Assembly (NCBI GenBank): GCA_963580285.1
Contig: OY757015.1
Span: 133,742,029 to 133,806,028, forward strand
Reading direction: 5' to 3'
Origin: Lucinisca nassula
Lineage: Eukaryota; Mollusca; Bivalvia; Lucinida; Lucinidae
DNA: 64,000 nucleotides
The notes under the pieces are model-generated. The model ran no database searches and had not been told where the DNA came from. It was given only the letters and a program-made list of their open reading frames with translations. This document shows positions 37,401-52,400 of the stretch, piece by piece (positions within the stretch are counted from its first letter, which is position 1; every line of letters starts with the position of its first letter). The translations under genes were made by a program, and so were the position numbers.

Positions 37401-40400
37401 CAGCCCTTTCAAGAGTATAAATTTCAATTTTTTTAGAGTCGATTGTTAATCAAAGGTGAGCGAAAACCAGAGTATCCGGAGAAGAACCACTTGACCTTCC
37501 ATTGCAGAACTTCCATTGCTTTGCAAGGCTTGAAACACAGCAGTAAGAGACCTACTAACCTCTTCCCCACTAGGCCACAGAGGCCCGTACTGTTAACTGG
37601 AAAGTCAGAAAAGACTGGTTATCTTACTGGTTTGGCTTGACCTTAATAGTTTTGACTGGGCCGTTAACCCATTTTGTACCAAATGGAATCTTACTCCTTA
37701 TATAGAGTCCATTTCAAAATTTAGGGTTTTTTCAAAATCTATTTGGAAACTGGCTGAATGTTTTGCAAACAGTGTAGGTCCTGATCAGATGCCGCATTCC
37801 GTGGCGTCTGATCTGGGCCTGCACTGTTTGCCAACTACCCGTTTTGGGGTTTCTGGTACAAAATGGTTTAAACTCCAGAATAAACGACATATACCTAGAC
37901 GACAAGTCAGTTCTCTGTGTTTCAGGCAACTCCAAAATAAATAAAATGACCCTTGATAACACTGTCAACTGCATTTCAGGCAAGTTAGACGAAGCGATAA
38001 ATTTATTCACAGAAGCTATCAAACTGAATCCTTTGTCAGCCATGCTATATGCTAAAAGAGCAAGGTAAAAGTTTAACCGTTTTGTATACATGTTTGCTTT
38101 CTTTCTTTGCAAGTACTGGTAAAGCTTACAAAGCATCAAACATAGCTTAAGATAAGGCACTTTTATTGAAAAGTACTGATAATTTTCATATTTCTTTCAG
38201 AAAACATACATTGTGGGTACTCATTAGAAGCGCCTTACCACATACATTGTGGGTACTCATTAGAAGCGCCTTGGTAAGGCGCTTCTAATGAGTACCCACA
38301 ATGTATGCTTTCATACAGAAATTAGAAAATAGTATGTGGATATTACATGAGACTGACCCTTATGCATAGAATAAATTAGGCCGTGTTTTTGCCAAGTAGG
38401 CCAGTTCTTATAAACTTCTCGTGAATTTTCAGTATAGCCTGTGAATGGCGACCCATTTACCGACCTCTATGTATTGAATAACAATATCGACGTCTTCGGA
38501 ATTGACAAATATGCATTCAGTCGGGCGTGAAATTATGGTTATAGAGGTCACCAGTCTCATGTCAAATTGTTTGAACTATAACCCCTCTTATCTGGGACTA
38601 TGATCAAAGAAAGGCTTTTAAGGCCATGCTTTGGTGACTCAGTCAGATGCGCATCTGACTGATGATCAATAGGTCACAGATTTTGATCTTCACTGGGTTT
38701 GGAAACTTGATTTCATGCAGATTGTGAAATACTTTTACGGTCATTCCATCCCTTCTACTGATTCAAGAATGGCAGTTATCAGTGTCGGGCAACAGTGGGC
38801 TGCACTGATTAGCTGCTCATGTTGTCAAGGTGCCCAGAAAAAGTGTGGTTAGATAAACTGCTGGCTTGACGTGACCGAAATAGGCCATGGCCCTTAAACT
38901 CCAAACCAATAGTGCTGGCCTCTGTTGCTGTAACCCAAGACTGATGGACATTGTCTAGTGAAAAACTGGTCAGGTCTAGTAAGGTCAGTGGCTGGATGGT
39001 CTGAATGAAGCCCGCCCACATACGAGTACTGGTAAACTGCTTAGAGGATCTAAGCCTGTCCAGGCAAAGCGGTGGGAGTCGGGCCCGTCCATGCTTATAA
39101 ACCCTACTGGTTTCATTGGGCGGCAGGGCTTGAGATGTCATTTCATCTCAATGTCTGGTGAAAGTCCCACAAAATTGGAAGCAACGTCTCCAAAATGACC
39201 TTTACAGTGTTGACGGGGACGTTAACCTCAAATCAGACACACACACTCATCATTTCTTCGCCCATTTGTTAGATCAGGTCTGGTGCATCCCAAGTTACAG
39301 GACAACCATGTCCAGTTATTTGAAAAGTTAATGTTGAAAAATAAAATGGAAGGCAACGATCAGGATTCAATACAATTAACCCACAGCTCCCATCAGAGAT
39401 ACCAAAGGGAAAGAAACACAAGCATGAAACAACTAGACCCTATTAAATGGAAACATCAATAGTCAGTAATTATTGAACCCTGCTGAGTTAGATGCATGTC
39501 TAACTGGTGATTAGCAGATACCTGCCACATTGGTAACATTCTTTCATGGAGATTGACCAGGAAATCTTTTCTAAGGTCATTCTACCCCTTCCACTTATTC
39601 AAGAAGGACAGAAACATGTGCACTGTACTAGGTTACCACTTACATATAAGGCTGCCCAGGAAAAGTGTGGTTAGATATTTTCACTGGCTAGATATAACAG
39701 ACATAAATAGCGTTGACATGGCTGTTAAATGCCAAACCACCACCAACATCAAAGTTATCTACCATAATGATCCTATGTATTGAGACATACAGGCCTTAGC
39801 AAACAGTGCAGACCCAGATCAGACTGCTCAAGGAGCAGTCTGATCAGGGTCTTCACTGTTTGCCATTCTGTCTGCCCCTTTTAGAATCCTTGCTGGTTCG
39901 TGAAACAAATTTGTTAAAATTTTAGGAGAATTACAGCAAGTCCTCAAGGTGTCTGAATTTTTAGGATTTTTACGATAAGCATAGAAGTTAACCCTTATCT
40001 TGCTGTTCACGACAACCCCTATCTTTGCAAACAGTGTAGATCCAGATCAGATGGCTTCTGAAGAAGCCATCTGATCAGGATCTGCACTGTTTGACATACA
40101 GTTTATTAATTTGTAGCAATAAATTACATCAAATAATTTGATTGGTTGATAGACAGAAATGGGTGTGGTTTAAATGAATATTCAGCAAGATAAGGGTTAA
40201 ATGTACCTACCACTTCTTCCTCTCTATTGCACATTGAATGGTTGACCATTACAGCTTTATTTAGTTCTGACACAGATGACATAGCCTAAAAATCCTAAAA
40301 GTTCGGACACCTTAGAGACTTGCTGTAATTCTCGTGAAATTTTAACAAATTTGTTCCACGATCCAGCAAGGAGTTTAAAAGGTGTAGATGGAATGGCAAA

Positions 40401-43400
40401 CAGTGTAGATCCTGATCAGACTGCTCCTTTAGGTGTTTAGGTGTTTCAGTGCATATATCCGGATGAAGAAACTGAAAGCTGCCATACATGATTGTGACAG
40501 AGCTGTAGAGCTCAACCCTGACTCTGCTACACCTTATTTTAACAAATTTGTTTCACGATCCAGCAAGGAGTTTGAAAGATGTAGATGGAATGGCAAACAG
40601 TGTAGATCCTGATCAGACTGCTCCTTTAGGAGAAATCCGATCTGGCTCTGCACTGTTTGGTTTGACCTATCTGTCACAATACTTAGGATCATTACGGTTT
40701 TGTTTGTTTGTTTGATTTGAGGTTTAACGTCCCCGTCAACACTGTAAAGGTCATTTTGGAGACGTTGCTTCCAATTTTGTGGGACCTTTACCTGACATTG
40801 AGATGAAATGACATCTCAAGCCCTGTCGCCCAATGAAACCAATAGGGTTTATTAGCATGGACGGTCCCCCTCGCACCGCGGTTCCTGGACAGGCTTAGAT
40901 CCTCTAAGCGGTTTACCTGTACTAGTGTGCGGGCTGGATTCAGCTCTGCGTGGAAGCATCATGCAGCCCATATATTTCTTCAAGCCCTATTGGCAGGGGC
41001 ATAGGATCATTACGGTAACATTATGGCATGTATATTTAAAGCTACTCTGTTTCAGTGCATATATCCGGATGAAGAAACTGAAAGCTGCCATACATGATTG
41101 TGACAGAGCTGTAGAGCTCAACCCTGACTCTGCTACACCCTATAAATGGAGAGGAAAAGCAAAAAAGTAAGCTGTTTAACCCTTATCTTGCTGAATATTC
41201 ATTTAAGCCACACCCTTTTCTGTCTATCAACCAATCAAATTATTTGATGTTATTTATTGCTACAAATTCATAAACTGAATGCCAAACAGTGTAGATCCTG
41301 ATCAGATGGCTTCTTCAGAAGCCATCTGATCTGGATCTACGCTGTTTCCAAAGATAGGGCTTGTCGTGAACAGCATGATAAGAGTTAAGCTAGTATCCCT
41401 GGGACAGATAGGCATGTGCCAAAAGTGTATACCCCATCAGAACAGGCCTCTGTGGCCTAATGGATAAGAGCACTGACTCGTAATCATTAGGTCTCTCACC
41501 GCTGTGGTTTGAGCCTGGCTCGGGTCACATTTGAGAAACCGAGTTCTGCAACGCAAGGTCAGGTGGTTTTTCTCCATGTATTCACATTTTTGCCCACCTC
41601 TGATTAAGAATCAGTTCAATATAAGTGAAATAACCTTGAAAGGGCTGTAAAACCAACCTCACCTCCCAAAAGAAAATATGCCCCATCTGACTGCTCCTCA
41701 GACTGTTCCATTGGAGCAGCCTGATTGGAGTAAACAGTGTTGGACTTTTCCTCATCACAAATCACATATACATGTAAAGGAACTTAATAACAGTTACAGT
41801 AAACTTCAGCTTTAAAGACCGCCTAAAATCAAGACTGAATCTTCTTTAAAAGCTTATTGAGAAGATTCTTTGTGTTTCTGCACCAAGGGTCTCCTAATGA
41901 GAAGTCACCATTGGGATTCAGAAGTGGTCTTAAAAAAACACTTTTGAATAGTCCCAAAAGTGATATTAATATCGAAATTTTACTGCATTCGTTATGCCAA
42001 TTACAGAGTAATGGCAATTACAGAGTAATTACAAACGTAATTACAGTTACAAATATGGTAATTACAGTTTCAAGGCACAAACTAGTTTGATGCAAAACAA
42101 ATGGAAGACTTATGCTCATCTGTTGGTGTTGAATATTGTCGTATGTGTATTTGTTGAAACAAAACGTATAGTCATAACCATCACGTGAACAAGTCCGTGA
42201 AATGAACACCATCTTACACCCCACTGTATATAGAGAAAACTGGGGTTTACGGGGGTAAACAATATTTTTCATATTTCTGCTCCAAGAGATAGGTTGTGGG
42301 TACTCGTTAGAACCGCCTCAATGAGGCGGTTCTAACGAGTACCGACAACCTATGTTTGCAGTATAAATAAGAAAAAATATCACAGATTTTCTTCAGAAAA
42401 GTTGCCATTTTGGAAATGTAAAAAATGCGCTATATCGCACGGGTCTGTTATCGTGATGACAAGCATAAGTTGGTCTTGGCACCCTGTAGCAAAGACTAAG
42501 ATCAGCTTTGCAGATTTGTTCAGTCTGATCAATGTCTTCAAGAATGTCTTTTTGGTTGGCCGCTGACCAAAATTGTCATATTGCAGAGAAGGAAATCTGT
42601 GTATTTGTATTCTGAGTGGGTGTACAGACTCATTTTTGTCTGTCCAATGCACACATTTTCATGCCCCTGCATCGGATGATGGTGGGGGCATAGAGTTTTT
42701 CGGTTTTCCATACCTGCGTCCGTGGGTATGTGCCTACTTGCATTCCGAATGTATGTCTTTCTGTACGAATGTGTGTATGTACGCAATCCTGTTGGACACA
42801 GGTCAAGGTATACCAGGTAAACCTGAACTTTTAAGAGGTCATATTTTCCAACCATGCGATAGATTTGGTTTATATTTGGGATGATAATAGAGATAGGGCC
42901 AAAGTTTTATTCAGCGGTACCCCCACCCATACCCATGACCTCAAGGTCAAGGTTATGCACTTAAAAAAAATTAAATGTTGAAGACTCGGTTGAAGGATTT
43001 GTACCAGGTAGAATCTTACCACTTAAAAGCTCATATTTTCCATAGCATACAATGGATTTGGTTCATATTCGGTATGATGATACATATAGGTGCAAAGTTT
43101 TATTGAGCAATACCCCAACTCATGCTATGACTTCAAGGTCAAGGTCACAGACTTGTAAATGTTTAATGTTAAAAACCCAGATTAAGTTATTTGTACCAAG
43201 TAGAACCTGAACTTTTATGATTGATTTGGTTCATATTTGGTATGATGATAGATGTAGGTCCAAAGATTTATTCAGCAATACCCCCACCCATGCCCATAAC
43301 CTGAAGGTTAAGGTCACAGACTTTGAAAGAAATTTTTAATGTTAAAGTTATCAAAGAGCTCGTATTTTCAAAACCATACAATGGATTTGGTTTATATTTG

Positions 43401-46400
43401 CTATGATGATAGATAAAGGTCCAAAGGTTTATTTGGCAATACCCCCACCCATGCCTTATACTTCCAGGTCAAGGTCACAGACTTTAATTTTATTGTTAGT
43501 TTTTTGAAGAGTTCATATTTTCCAAAACATATGATGGATTGCCAATATTTACTGCTATGACAGATAAAGTCCCAAAGTGATATTCAGCAATACCCCCACC
43601 CATGCACATGACCTAAAGGTCATGCGCACAGATAAAGAAATTTTCAAATTTAAGTATGTAATCGATTTGCTTCATATTTGGTATGATGACAGTTACAGGT
43701 CCAAAGTTTTATTCAGCCATACCCCCACCCCTGACCTCAAGGTTAAGGTCACCGACTTAGAAATATTTTTGTTAAAAATTTTTTAGAGCTCATATTTCCT
43801 AAACCATATGATGGATTTGGAATGATGATAGATACAGGCCAAAAGTTTCATTCAGCCATAACCCCGCCCCAGGAGATGATTAGTATAAGCAACCTTGCTT
43901 GTTTTCAAATCCTGTTGATCTTTATATATTCTTGTAATTGAAAAGAAGTAAATAAAATATTGTTTAAACTAACCCCGCCCCTGCCGCATAACCTCAAGGT
44001 TAAGGTTGCAGACTCAAAAATGTTTGCTGTTTAAGATTTTAAGTGCTCATATTTTCCAAACCGTTAGATGGATTGGGTTCGTATTAGTATGATGATCGTT
44101 ATTTTTTCAAAAGTTTAATCCGCAATACCCAAACATATGCCAATGACCTCAAGGACACTTTTCCACACAAGTTATGCTGTCCAATGACAGCTGTTATTGT
44201 AATAGGATTTTTTTTTAGGGTAAGGTAGGCCCCTTGGCAGGGACATCTGTGTCAAATTGACTTATTTCTAGTTGCTTTTTGCGGCTCCACCATGTGTTGG
44301 TTCCTCTTGTTATACATGAAGTCATTTTTAGCTCACCTGAGCATAAAATGTTCAAGGTGAGCTATTGTGATCACCTTGTGTCTGTTGTACGTTCGTTGTG
44401 CTTTGTCCATCGTGTGTTGTCAATATTTACCTTGTTCACCCACTAGAGGCACAGTTTTCCATCTGTATCACTTATTTTGTAAGTGTATTATGTACATAGG
44501 CACCCATTTATGAATGAAACAAAAACATTTTGGCCAATATGTCAGTTACACCATTATTGCATCAAGCAGATGATTTGTTTTATTTTGAAGGAAATGCAAT
44601 TATATTTATTTCTAGCAGATAAAAACGCTCGAATAAAAAACACCCTCTTCAGTCGGGTATTTAACGTAAGTTGCACTCTATTGTCCGGCGTTTTTGCCAT
44701 ATACAAATCAAGTATGAACAGAAAAAATAACATGATTGCATCCGCAGTAAGTGATAAATCAAAATGCACTTAAAAATCAGGATTTAACAGGTAAAACAAA
44801 GTGTTATTTCAAATGAGCAACATACGGTTTATGACAAACACATTAATTTGCACCAGACAGCCGAATATGTGAGAAAATTGCAATAGCAAACTCTAGATTA
44901 AAAAGTAAAAATATTCTTCTGTTGTGCCCAATGGGCCCATGGAATGATTTCTAATGCACCATTTGTGTTAAAAGTGGGCCATGGCGCAGTGGTGTGGCCT
45001 AGATTGAACACTCATTAAGGACGAGGTGTTCAAAGAATTGTTTGCTTAAAGAGCTTACTGGTGCTCAGTATGTTAACTGCATGTATCATAACCCTTGTCT
45101 TGCTGTTCACGACAACCCCTATCTTTGCAAACAGTGTAGATCCAGATCAGATGGCTTCTGAAGAAGCCATCTGATCAGGATCTACACTGTTTGGCATTCA
45201 TACATGGATTTGTAGCAATAAATTACATTAAGTAATTTGATTGGTTCAAAATCAGAAATGGGTGTGGCTTAAATGAATATTCAGCAAGATAAGGGTTAAA
45301 ACTATCTGAAAAAATGTGTGGAGCTTTTGCAAATGAGCAGCTGCTCTTTTTTTCTGCATAAATATTAGTACATTTACCATAATTATGTAATGATCAAATT
45401 TTTAATGGTACATTATCTCACAGCATGGTTAGTTTTGAACAATTGTCCCCAGATTGTCAAATTAAACATTTCAGTCTATTGAATGCTACAAAAAATGTTG
45501 AACATTCACCTGTTCACGAGATCAGTTAAGTTTGGAATTTGACAAGATCGATCATTGATCATGTGGAAATGATCTAGCTCTGAGTTTCTTCAAGCTGGTA
45601 TGTTTATCTGATTTTTAATTTACATAGCCCCAGTTAAGAGAGGGTATCCTCATATTATTTTTCTTATTTCTGCACAAAAACATGCATTGTGGGTATTCAT
45701 TTGAAGCGCCTCACCGAGGCGCTTCTGTTGAGTACCAACAACATACCTTGTCATGAAGAAAGAAGAATAAAATATAGGTACTTTTCGGATGAAAAATCTG
45801 TAGCTATTTGATTACAACAAAGGTACAGTGAATGTGATAATTTTCAGAATGTTAGGATTATGGGAAGATGCATACCACGACCTCACTATGGCCTGTAGGC
45901 TAGATTATGATGACGACACTAATGAGATGCTGAAACAAGTCAAACCAAATGTAAGTTCAATAATTATCAGTTGCCCATGTATATAGTGCATTGTAACACA
46001 TTGATCTGATAAAGATATGCTATCTCAGGACAAGTGAGCTTTATCACGTCAACGTGACGTTGCACTTTTTGAATGAACCGGACAACCGGAAAAATGGCCA
46101 AAATGTTTTTATTACTAAAAATCAGAAAAATTATGTTAAAAATTACCAAAAGAAAATAACGGTCAGATGATAGTAAATATATTGATCGATTATATTCCAC
46201 GCGGGAATGTTGGGACACACTCAGGACAACCGTTAAGTGATAGTAAATTACCAATTTAAAGAGTTTACAAGGGGATAAACTGATAAATAGAATACCAGAT
46301 TCGTGTCATTTGATATCAAGTATATCAGGCTTGGCTTCGAGAACGCATGTAGAATCGCTCGGCAAGCCTCGCGATTCTACAAGCGTTCTCGAAGCCTTGC

Positions 46401-49400
46401 CTGATAAACTTGATATCAAAAGACACTCACCTGGTATTCTATTTTTATGTGAGCCCTGTCATGGGACAAGGCTTCAGGCTTTGTGACTAGGTTAGACACA
46501 AACAGGCTTGCGTAGGCTTTGATAGCTCAGTCGGATGTGCGTCTGACTGGTGATCAGGAGGAGACGGGTTTGATTCCTGTCGGAGTATGGAACAATTTTT
46601 TGTGGAGATTGATCGTGAAATCTTTTCTACTGTCATTCCCTCCCATCTGCCCATTCAGGAAGACGAATTATAAGATTATGGCAAAAGAATGTGCACTGTG
46701 TTGGTTAACCACTTACGTATAAGCCTGCCCAGGAAAAGTGTGAATAGGTAAATTGGCCAGCTGGATTTGACCTAAATAGTGTTGATTGGGCCGTTAAACT
46801 CCAAAACAAATTAAAAGGCTTGCTCAGGTTCCTTGAACTTTTAAATATGAAAACTAAGGAAGTGAATACTGAGGTGCTGTGTTCAGACTGTGCAGATGGG
46901 CAGGCTGGTCTGAACATTTGTTGCTTGCAAATAACAAAAACAGGATTCCTCATGCTGTGGTTCAGTTGGTAACTTAGGGGATGACTGTATTGAAATTTGT
47001 CATTGACAGTTTTACGGTTGTAAATTTTGTTCTACGGCGAAGGGTAATTGTGTCCCTAAAACCAACAATTTACCTACCCAAATGACAATTTTAATACAGT
47101 TATCCCCATTCTAATGCATTTATGCATTTGTTTTGTTAAAAAAATTGTTCTGCTTCCACAAAATGGTAAGCGGTGTGATCTGCGTAAAACTAAATATCGA
47201 CCAATGAAAAGCGATGTAATATGATGACGTTGGGTTTCCAACAGTATATCACAGAATATACTGTCACAGATTATTGAAGTTATGCAAGCAGACATCAGGT
47301 TACATAGCGAGTGCATTTTCTTCACAGCCTGGGTAGTTCAGTCTGATGCAGGTCTTGACAGGTGATGGAGATTGCGGGTTTGGAGCCTGCTGGGTCAGCA
47401 ACATTCTTTCATGGAGATAGATAATGAAGTCTTTTCTACAGCCATTGTTTCAAGAAGGGCAGTTGTCAGTTTCTGGCAAAAGAATGCACTGTACTGGATA
47501 ACCCCATATGGTTAGGTAAACTGACTGACTCAATATAAACTAGATAGCTTTGTCTGGGCCATAAGACCCAAAAACAAACAAACCGTGCTTGACTTCATTG
47601 GGAAATAGGATGCATTCTTAGACAGAGAGCTTGTAGGGTAGGCAGCTTATTAAAAATATTATTGTCTTTTTTATCAGGTAAGTATACATGTAAAGGAAAG
47701 AATTTGCTCCTCAGTTGAGAATTTTTATATTGTAGTCTAATTTTTGTTGAGAGTGGTCGAGAAGGTTCTGCCAGGATTGCCCTTACACCATAAACTTTTC
47801 AAAATGTTAGGCAGTTTCCATAGACTATCATGGTCATGCTCATGCAATGAATACTCATATAAATCCCATTTTATATAGAGAAATGACGGGTTTACCAGGG
47901 TTTACACTATATATTCCTTATATACTCCTTGAGGTGGTTCTAACAAGTACCCACAATCTATTTTTCATAGATTGTGGGTACTCGTTAGAACCGCTCATTA
48001 ACAAGAACCCACAGCCGGCCTCGGTAGCTCAGTCAGATGCGCGTTTGTCTGGTAATCAGGGGAACGCAGGTTCGATACCTGCAGGGGTCAGCAACATTCA
48101 TTCTTGGAGATTGATCATGAAATCATTTCTATGGTCATTCTCTCGCTTCGGCTGATTCAAGAAGAGCAGTTGTCAGTTTCTAGCGAATGAATGTGCACTG
48201 TACTGCTTAACAGCTTACGTATATGCTGTTTTCTTCCTGATTTGTGCCCCTTAGATGTTTAGCATACGAGCTGCACACTCTAAACAAACTGTCATTATTT
48301 CACAAATAATCAGAATTTACTTCAAATTATTAATTTTAATTAGAAAATCAAAAAGACAACAAAGCATGACAGTTTCAACAAATAACATGCCTGTTATGAC
48401 GTCACTATATCGATCATGATCATCCAGAAACTTTCTCCTTAAATTCGTGCCCTTTTGAAAAGCCTGTTTGGATTATTTCCCTTTGACTGGTGTAGCCGTA
48501 TTACACTTTGCCATAAAAGGAATAACTCCCTCCCATCTGAACAAAAGTTTTGTGATGACTGTATAAACATGGTAGAGCCAATTTACTGCTGTAAGTCACT
48601 AAGGCTTACATTTATTAAAAATGGTCAGAACTTAGGATGAAAAATCTTAGTGGTTGCAGACAGCAAGATAAACAACCACAACAACAACATCATATCCAAG
48701 CGCCTGACTGACACAGAGGACGTCCTTGACCTCTAATGTTGTTGAAATGAATCTGGACAAGTGAGGCAGATGCGCACATGTACTTTTCACGCGCTCTCCA
48801 AAGGCACGAATTCAACAAGAAGGCACGAATCAATAAGAAAGAGGCATAAGCCTGCCCAGGAAAAGTGTGGATTGGTAAACTGAACAGCTCAAAAATCACC
48901 TAAATAGTGTTGACTGGGTCTTTAAACTCAATACAAACAAGCAAGAACCCACAATTTATGTTTCATTGATTTATGTTTCATAGATTGTGGGTACTCGTTA
49001 TAACCACTCTTAACAGAAGTCCACAATCTATTTTCATTAGAAATATCAGTTTTGAAGATATGAAAGAATGCACTGTGTGTGTTATTTCATTTGTAGGCAC
49101 TGAAAATACAAGAGCATCAGAGAAGATATCAAAGGAAGAGAGAAGAAAAAGAACTCAAAGCCCGGAAAGAAAGAGTGAGAAAAGCAAAGGAAGAACAAGA
49201 AAAAGCTAGAAAAGTAAGTTTATTATAGTGCTTTATGCCCCCACCACAGAGTGGAGGAAAGCATTTTGTTTTACCCTTGTTCGTTAATATGAACTAGGTG
49301 TGTACATGTTTGTGTCTGTCTATACTACTTGTCTCACTGCAACTTCTACACATATCAAGTTCATGGTTTGAAGCTTGCATGATGGTACACCACAACCTCT

Positions 49401-52400
49401 TTATAACACAATTGATGGGGTCCAAAGCAGACCCCGTGTTAGTTACACAACCGTGTTATATCCAAACAAAAATGTATAGATTATACAGAAAAATGACCAT
49501 TTATGGTCATTTTTCTATATAATCTATACATTTTTGGGATCCATCTTGATACCGTGTTATATCCAAAACTGTCGTATAATGAACCATGTTATAACGAAGT
49601 TGCAGTGTATAAACAGTAGAAATTTTGATGGCTCAAACCCCGATTGCTGAGTCTAACCCTTTCATGAGTGCTTAGGGAATTTCTCTACATAAGAAATAGT
49701 GAGGGAAAATTGAAGATATTTTCTTCTTTTATCTTGCAAATATATGCTGTGTGTACTCATTAGAATCACCTCAATGAGGTGATTCTACTGAGTACACACA
49801 GCTTATATTTATTTTATTCAACACTGAAAAGAAATCCCCTTTATGCCTCTTGGAAGTGGCCCTGAATGGCACAAACTACCCCTGTTTCAAACAGATATTC
49901 ATAAAAGTGTTCAAACCATTGAAGTTCGACTGTAGCTGGGCATATGCATAAAGGTCAGAGACCTTTGATTGGACTCTTAGTGAAAGAGTTACATGCCCTT
50001 GATTAATTTTGCCCAATATCCATGCTTTTGCAAAAGCTGCATTAAGGTTATTCAGCAAAAATATTTGTCTATTTGCCATATCAAATGTTCCAAATTTTAC
50101 CAATATCTTAACTAACAACACTGTTGGCCCCAGAGTAGTAAACTTATTGAACATTATCTTCTTACAGGAAAGCCAGAGTTCGTCAGGATCAGCAGGTGGA
50201 TTCCCAGGTGGTTTCCCAGGAGGAATGCCTGGGGGATTCCCAGGTGGAATGCCTGGAGGATTCCCTGGTGGAATGCCAGGAGGATTCCCTGGTGGGATGC
50301 CAGGGGGATTCCCAGGTGGGATGCCTGGAGGATTCCCCGGAGCGGGAGGGGCAGGAGGCATGCCAGGTAAGTAGATAAGTAACTGCTTAAGTGGATTATA
50401 TACACCAGGGGAGACAATGCTTTAAAAATATCCTTGTGGCTCCTGTATCAGTTGGGGTCTTTACTTAAGAAGCCTCTGTATTGTAGGGGGTATGCAACTT
50501 ACCTCATGTACCAGGTGGTTTTAGGTTTGTTATCAGGCTTCTCCAGAATTTCAGACATAGGTGTGGCAAAATTAATTTATTCAGCAGGATGAGGGTTAAT
50601 TTTGGGACTTTTACTGCAGTGTCAGAATCAGAATTGTTACTGGTGACACGTCAAATGACATTCATACACCAGGACCTGTGATGTGGGAAGTTAGTCCCTA
50701 GCTCTAATCAAAGAGGTAAATTTAGCTACACAATCATCAGCACCTTCAGCTGTCGAAATAATCGAATCGGGAAGGGCATTCCAATCTCTAATGGTTCTGG
50801 GGAAGAACGACTCTTTATAAATGTTAGTTCTTGCGCTAAGGGTCTGAAATGCCAACGAATGGTGATTTCTACAGTGTCTAGCTGGGGGAACAAGGTCATC
50901 TGTTGGAATGCTGGCAGCACCCTTTAGACCTTTGTATAAAAGGATTAGCCTACTGTCTTTTCTCCTTTTCTTGAGAGACTCCCATTTCAATTTTCTAAGT
51001 ATTCCAGTCATGCTCCCAGTTTCAAAGCAGTAATTGCCTGTTACAAATCTAGCAGCTCTATTCTGAACTTTCTCAATTTCATCGTTAAGGACCACTCCAC
51101 TGGGGTCCCAGATACAACTACCATATTCCAAGATTGGGCGAACAAGACCTTTATATGCTGCCTCTTTTACATCCTGAGGGCACTGATGAAGATTTCGCCT
51201 CAGGAAACCAAGCGTTCTATTTGCCTTAGTACACATGTTGCTAATATGAGTATTCCATCTCAAGTTGTGTGAGATTGTCACTCCAAGGTATTTAATGGAG
51301 TCCACATTCTCGAGGACCGTTCCCTCTAAGGTGTAGGAAGCCTCAACTTTATTAGATCTCTTCCTAGTTATCTGCATAATATTGCATTTAACTGGCTGAA
51401 ATCTCATGCCCCATTTACGTGCCCAACATCCTAATCTATCTATGTCAGCCTGAAGTTTCAATGAGTCAACTGTATCTCTAATTTCCCGGTAACAAACACA
51501 GTCATCTGCGAACAGTCTTATTTCTGAGTCAATGTCAGTGGAAATATCATTGATGTACAGGGAGAACAAAAGTGGACCAAGAACGGTCCCTTGCGGGACT
51601 CCAGACAAAACTGGAGCCCACTCAAAAGATTCACCATTAACAACAACCCGCTGTTTTCTGTAGCAAAGAAAGGAATCTATCCATTTGAGGGTCTTTCCCC
51701 CAATTCCATAACCAAATAACTTAGATTTAAGTAGTTCATGAGGAGGGGTGTCAAAAGCCTTCTCGAAGTCCAGAATAAATGTGTCCACCTGTCCCCCTTT
51801 GTCCAAGATTTTTGCCCAGTCATTAATAACTGTGCTTAGCTGAGTTTCACAACTGTGCTTTTTCCTAAATGCATGTTGTCTGTCTGACAAAAGTTTATGT
51901 TCGTCCAAGTGGGCCATGATGTTCGAGCAGACTATATGTTCCAGCAATTTACACAGAACACAAGTCAGAGACACAGGGCGATAATTACGGGCAAGAGCCC
52001 TATCTCTTTTTTTGAAGAGTGGACAGATGTTTGCTAAGAGCCATTCTTTGGGAATTTCACCCGTATCAAGAGACTGTTGAAACAAGTGTGCAAAAACTGG
52101 ACCCAACTCATTTGCTAGTTCCTTCAGGACTCTAGGATGAAGCTCATCAGGTCCTAAGGCCTTACTGGAGTTTAAGCCTTGAAGTAATTTGATCACTCCT
52201 GCAGCTGTCACAACAATATTATTCATGAATGGGGCCGATCTTCCAGTCATTGGAACCTCCGTGAACTCAGTTTTATTAAACGCATCATTGAATTGACCAA
52301 CTAGTTCCTCTACCCTTTCAGAGTCTGATTCAGCAACCCCGTCCCCTCCTCTTTTATTAAGGGGCGGGATACCTTGCCTGTCTTTCTTCTGGCTATTAAT

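Larger units (their letters stand above)
47840..49050. mobile_element. hairpin MITE A2 split by SINE-A
   Basis: Left part 47840-48001 and right part 48954-49050, both with GATTGTGGGTACTCGTTA stems. Ends about 45 bp before ST13 exon 8. Confidence 0.7.

Noticed and set aside
40925..41170. Open frame running from SINE into exon 6
   Set aside because: The part before 41056 is antisense SINE-B and intron; only the exon 6 portion is coding.
42538..42884. Open frames of about 100 codons on both strands
   Set aside because: They cover the 5' end of a Helentron-like element and its flank; no coding signal.
49876..50361. 161-codon Pro-rich minus frame
   Set aside because: It is the antisense of the GGFPGGMP repeat exon of ST13; open only because of the repeat.
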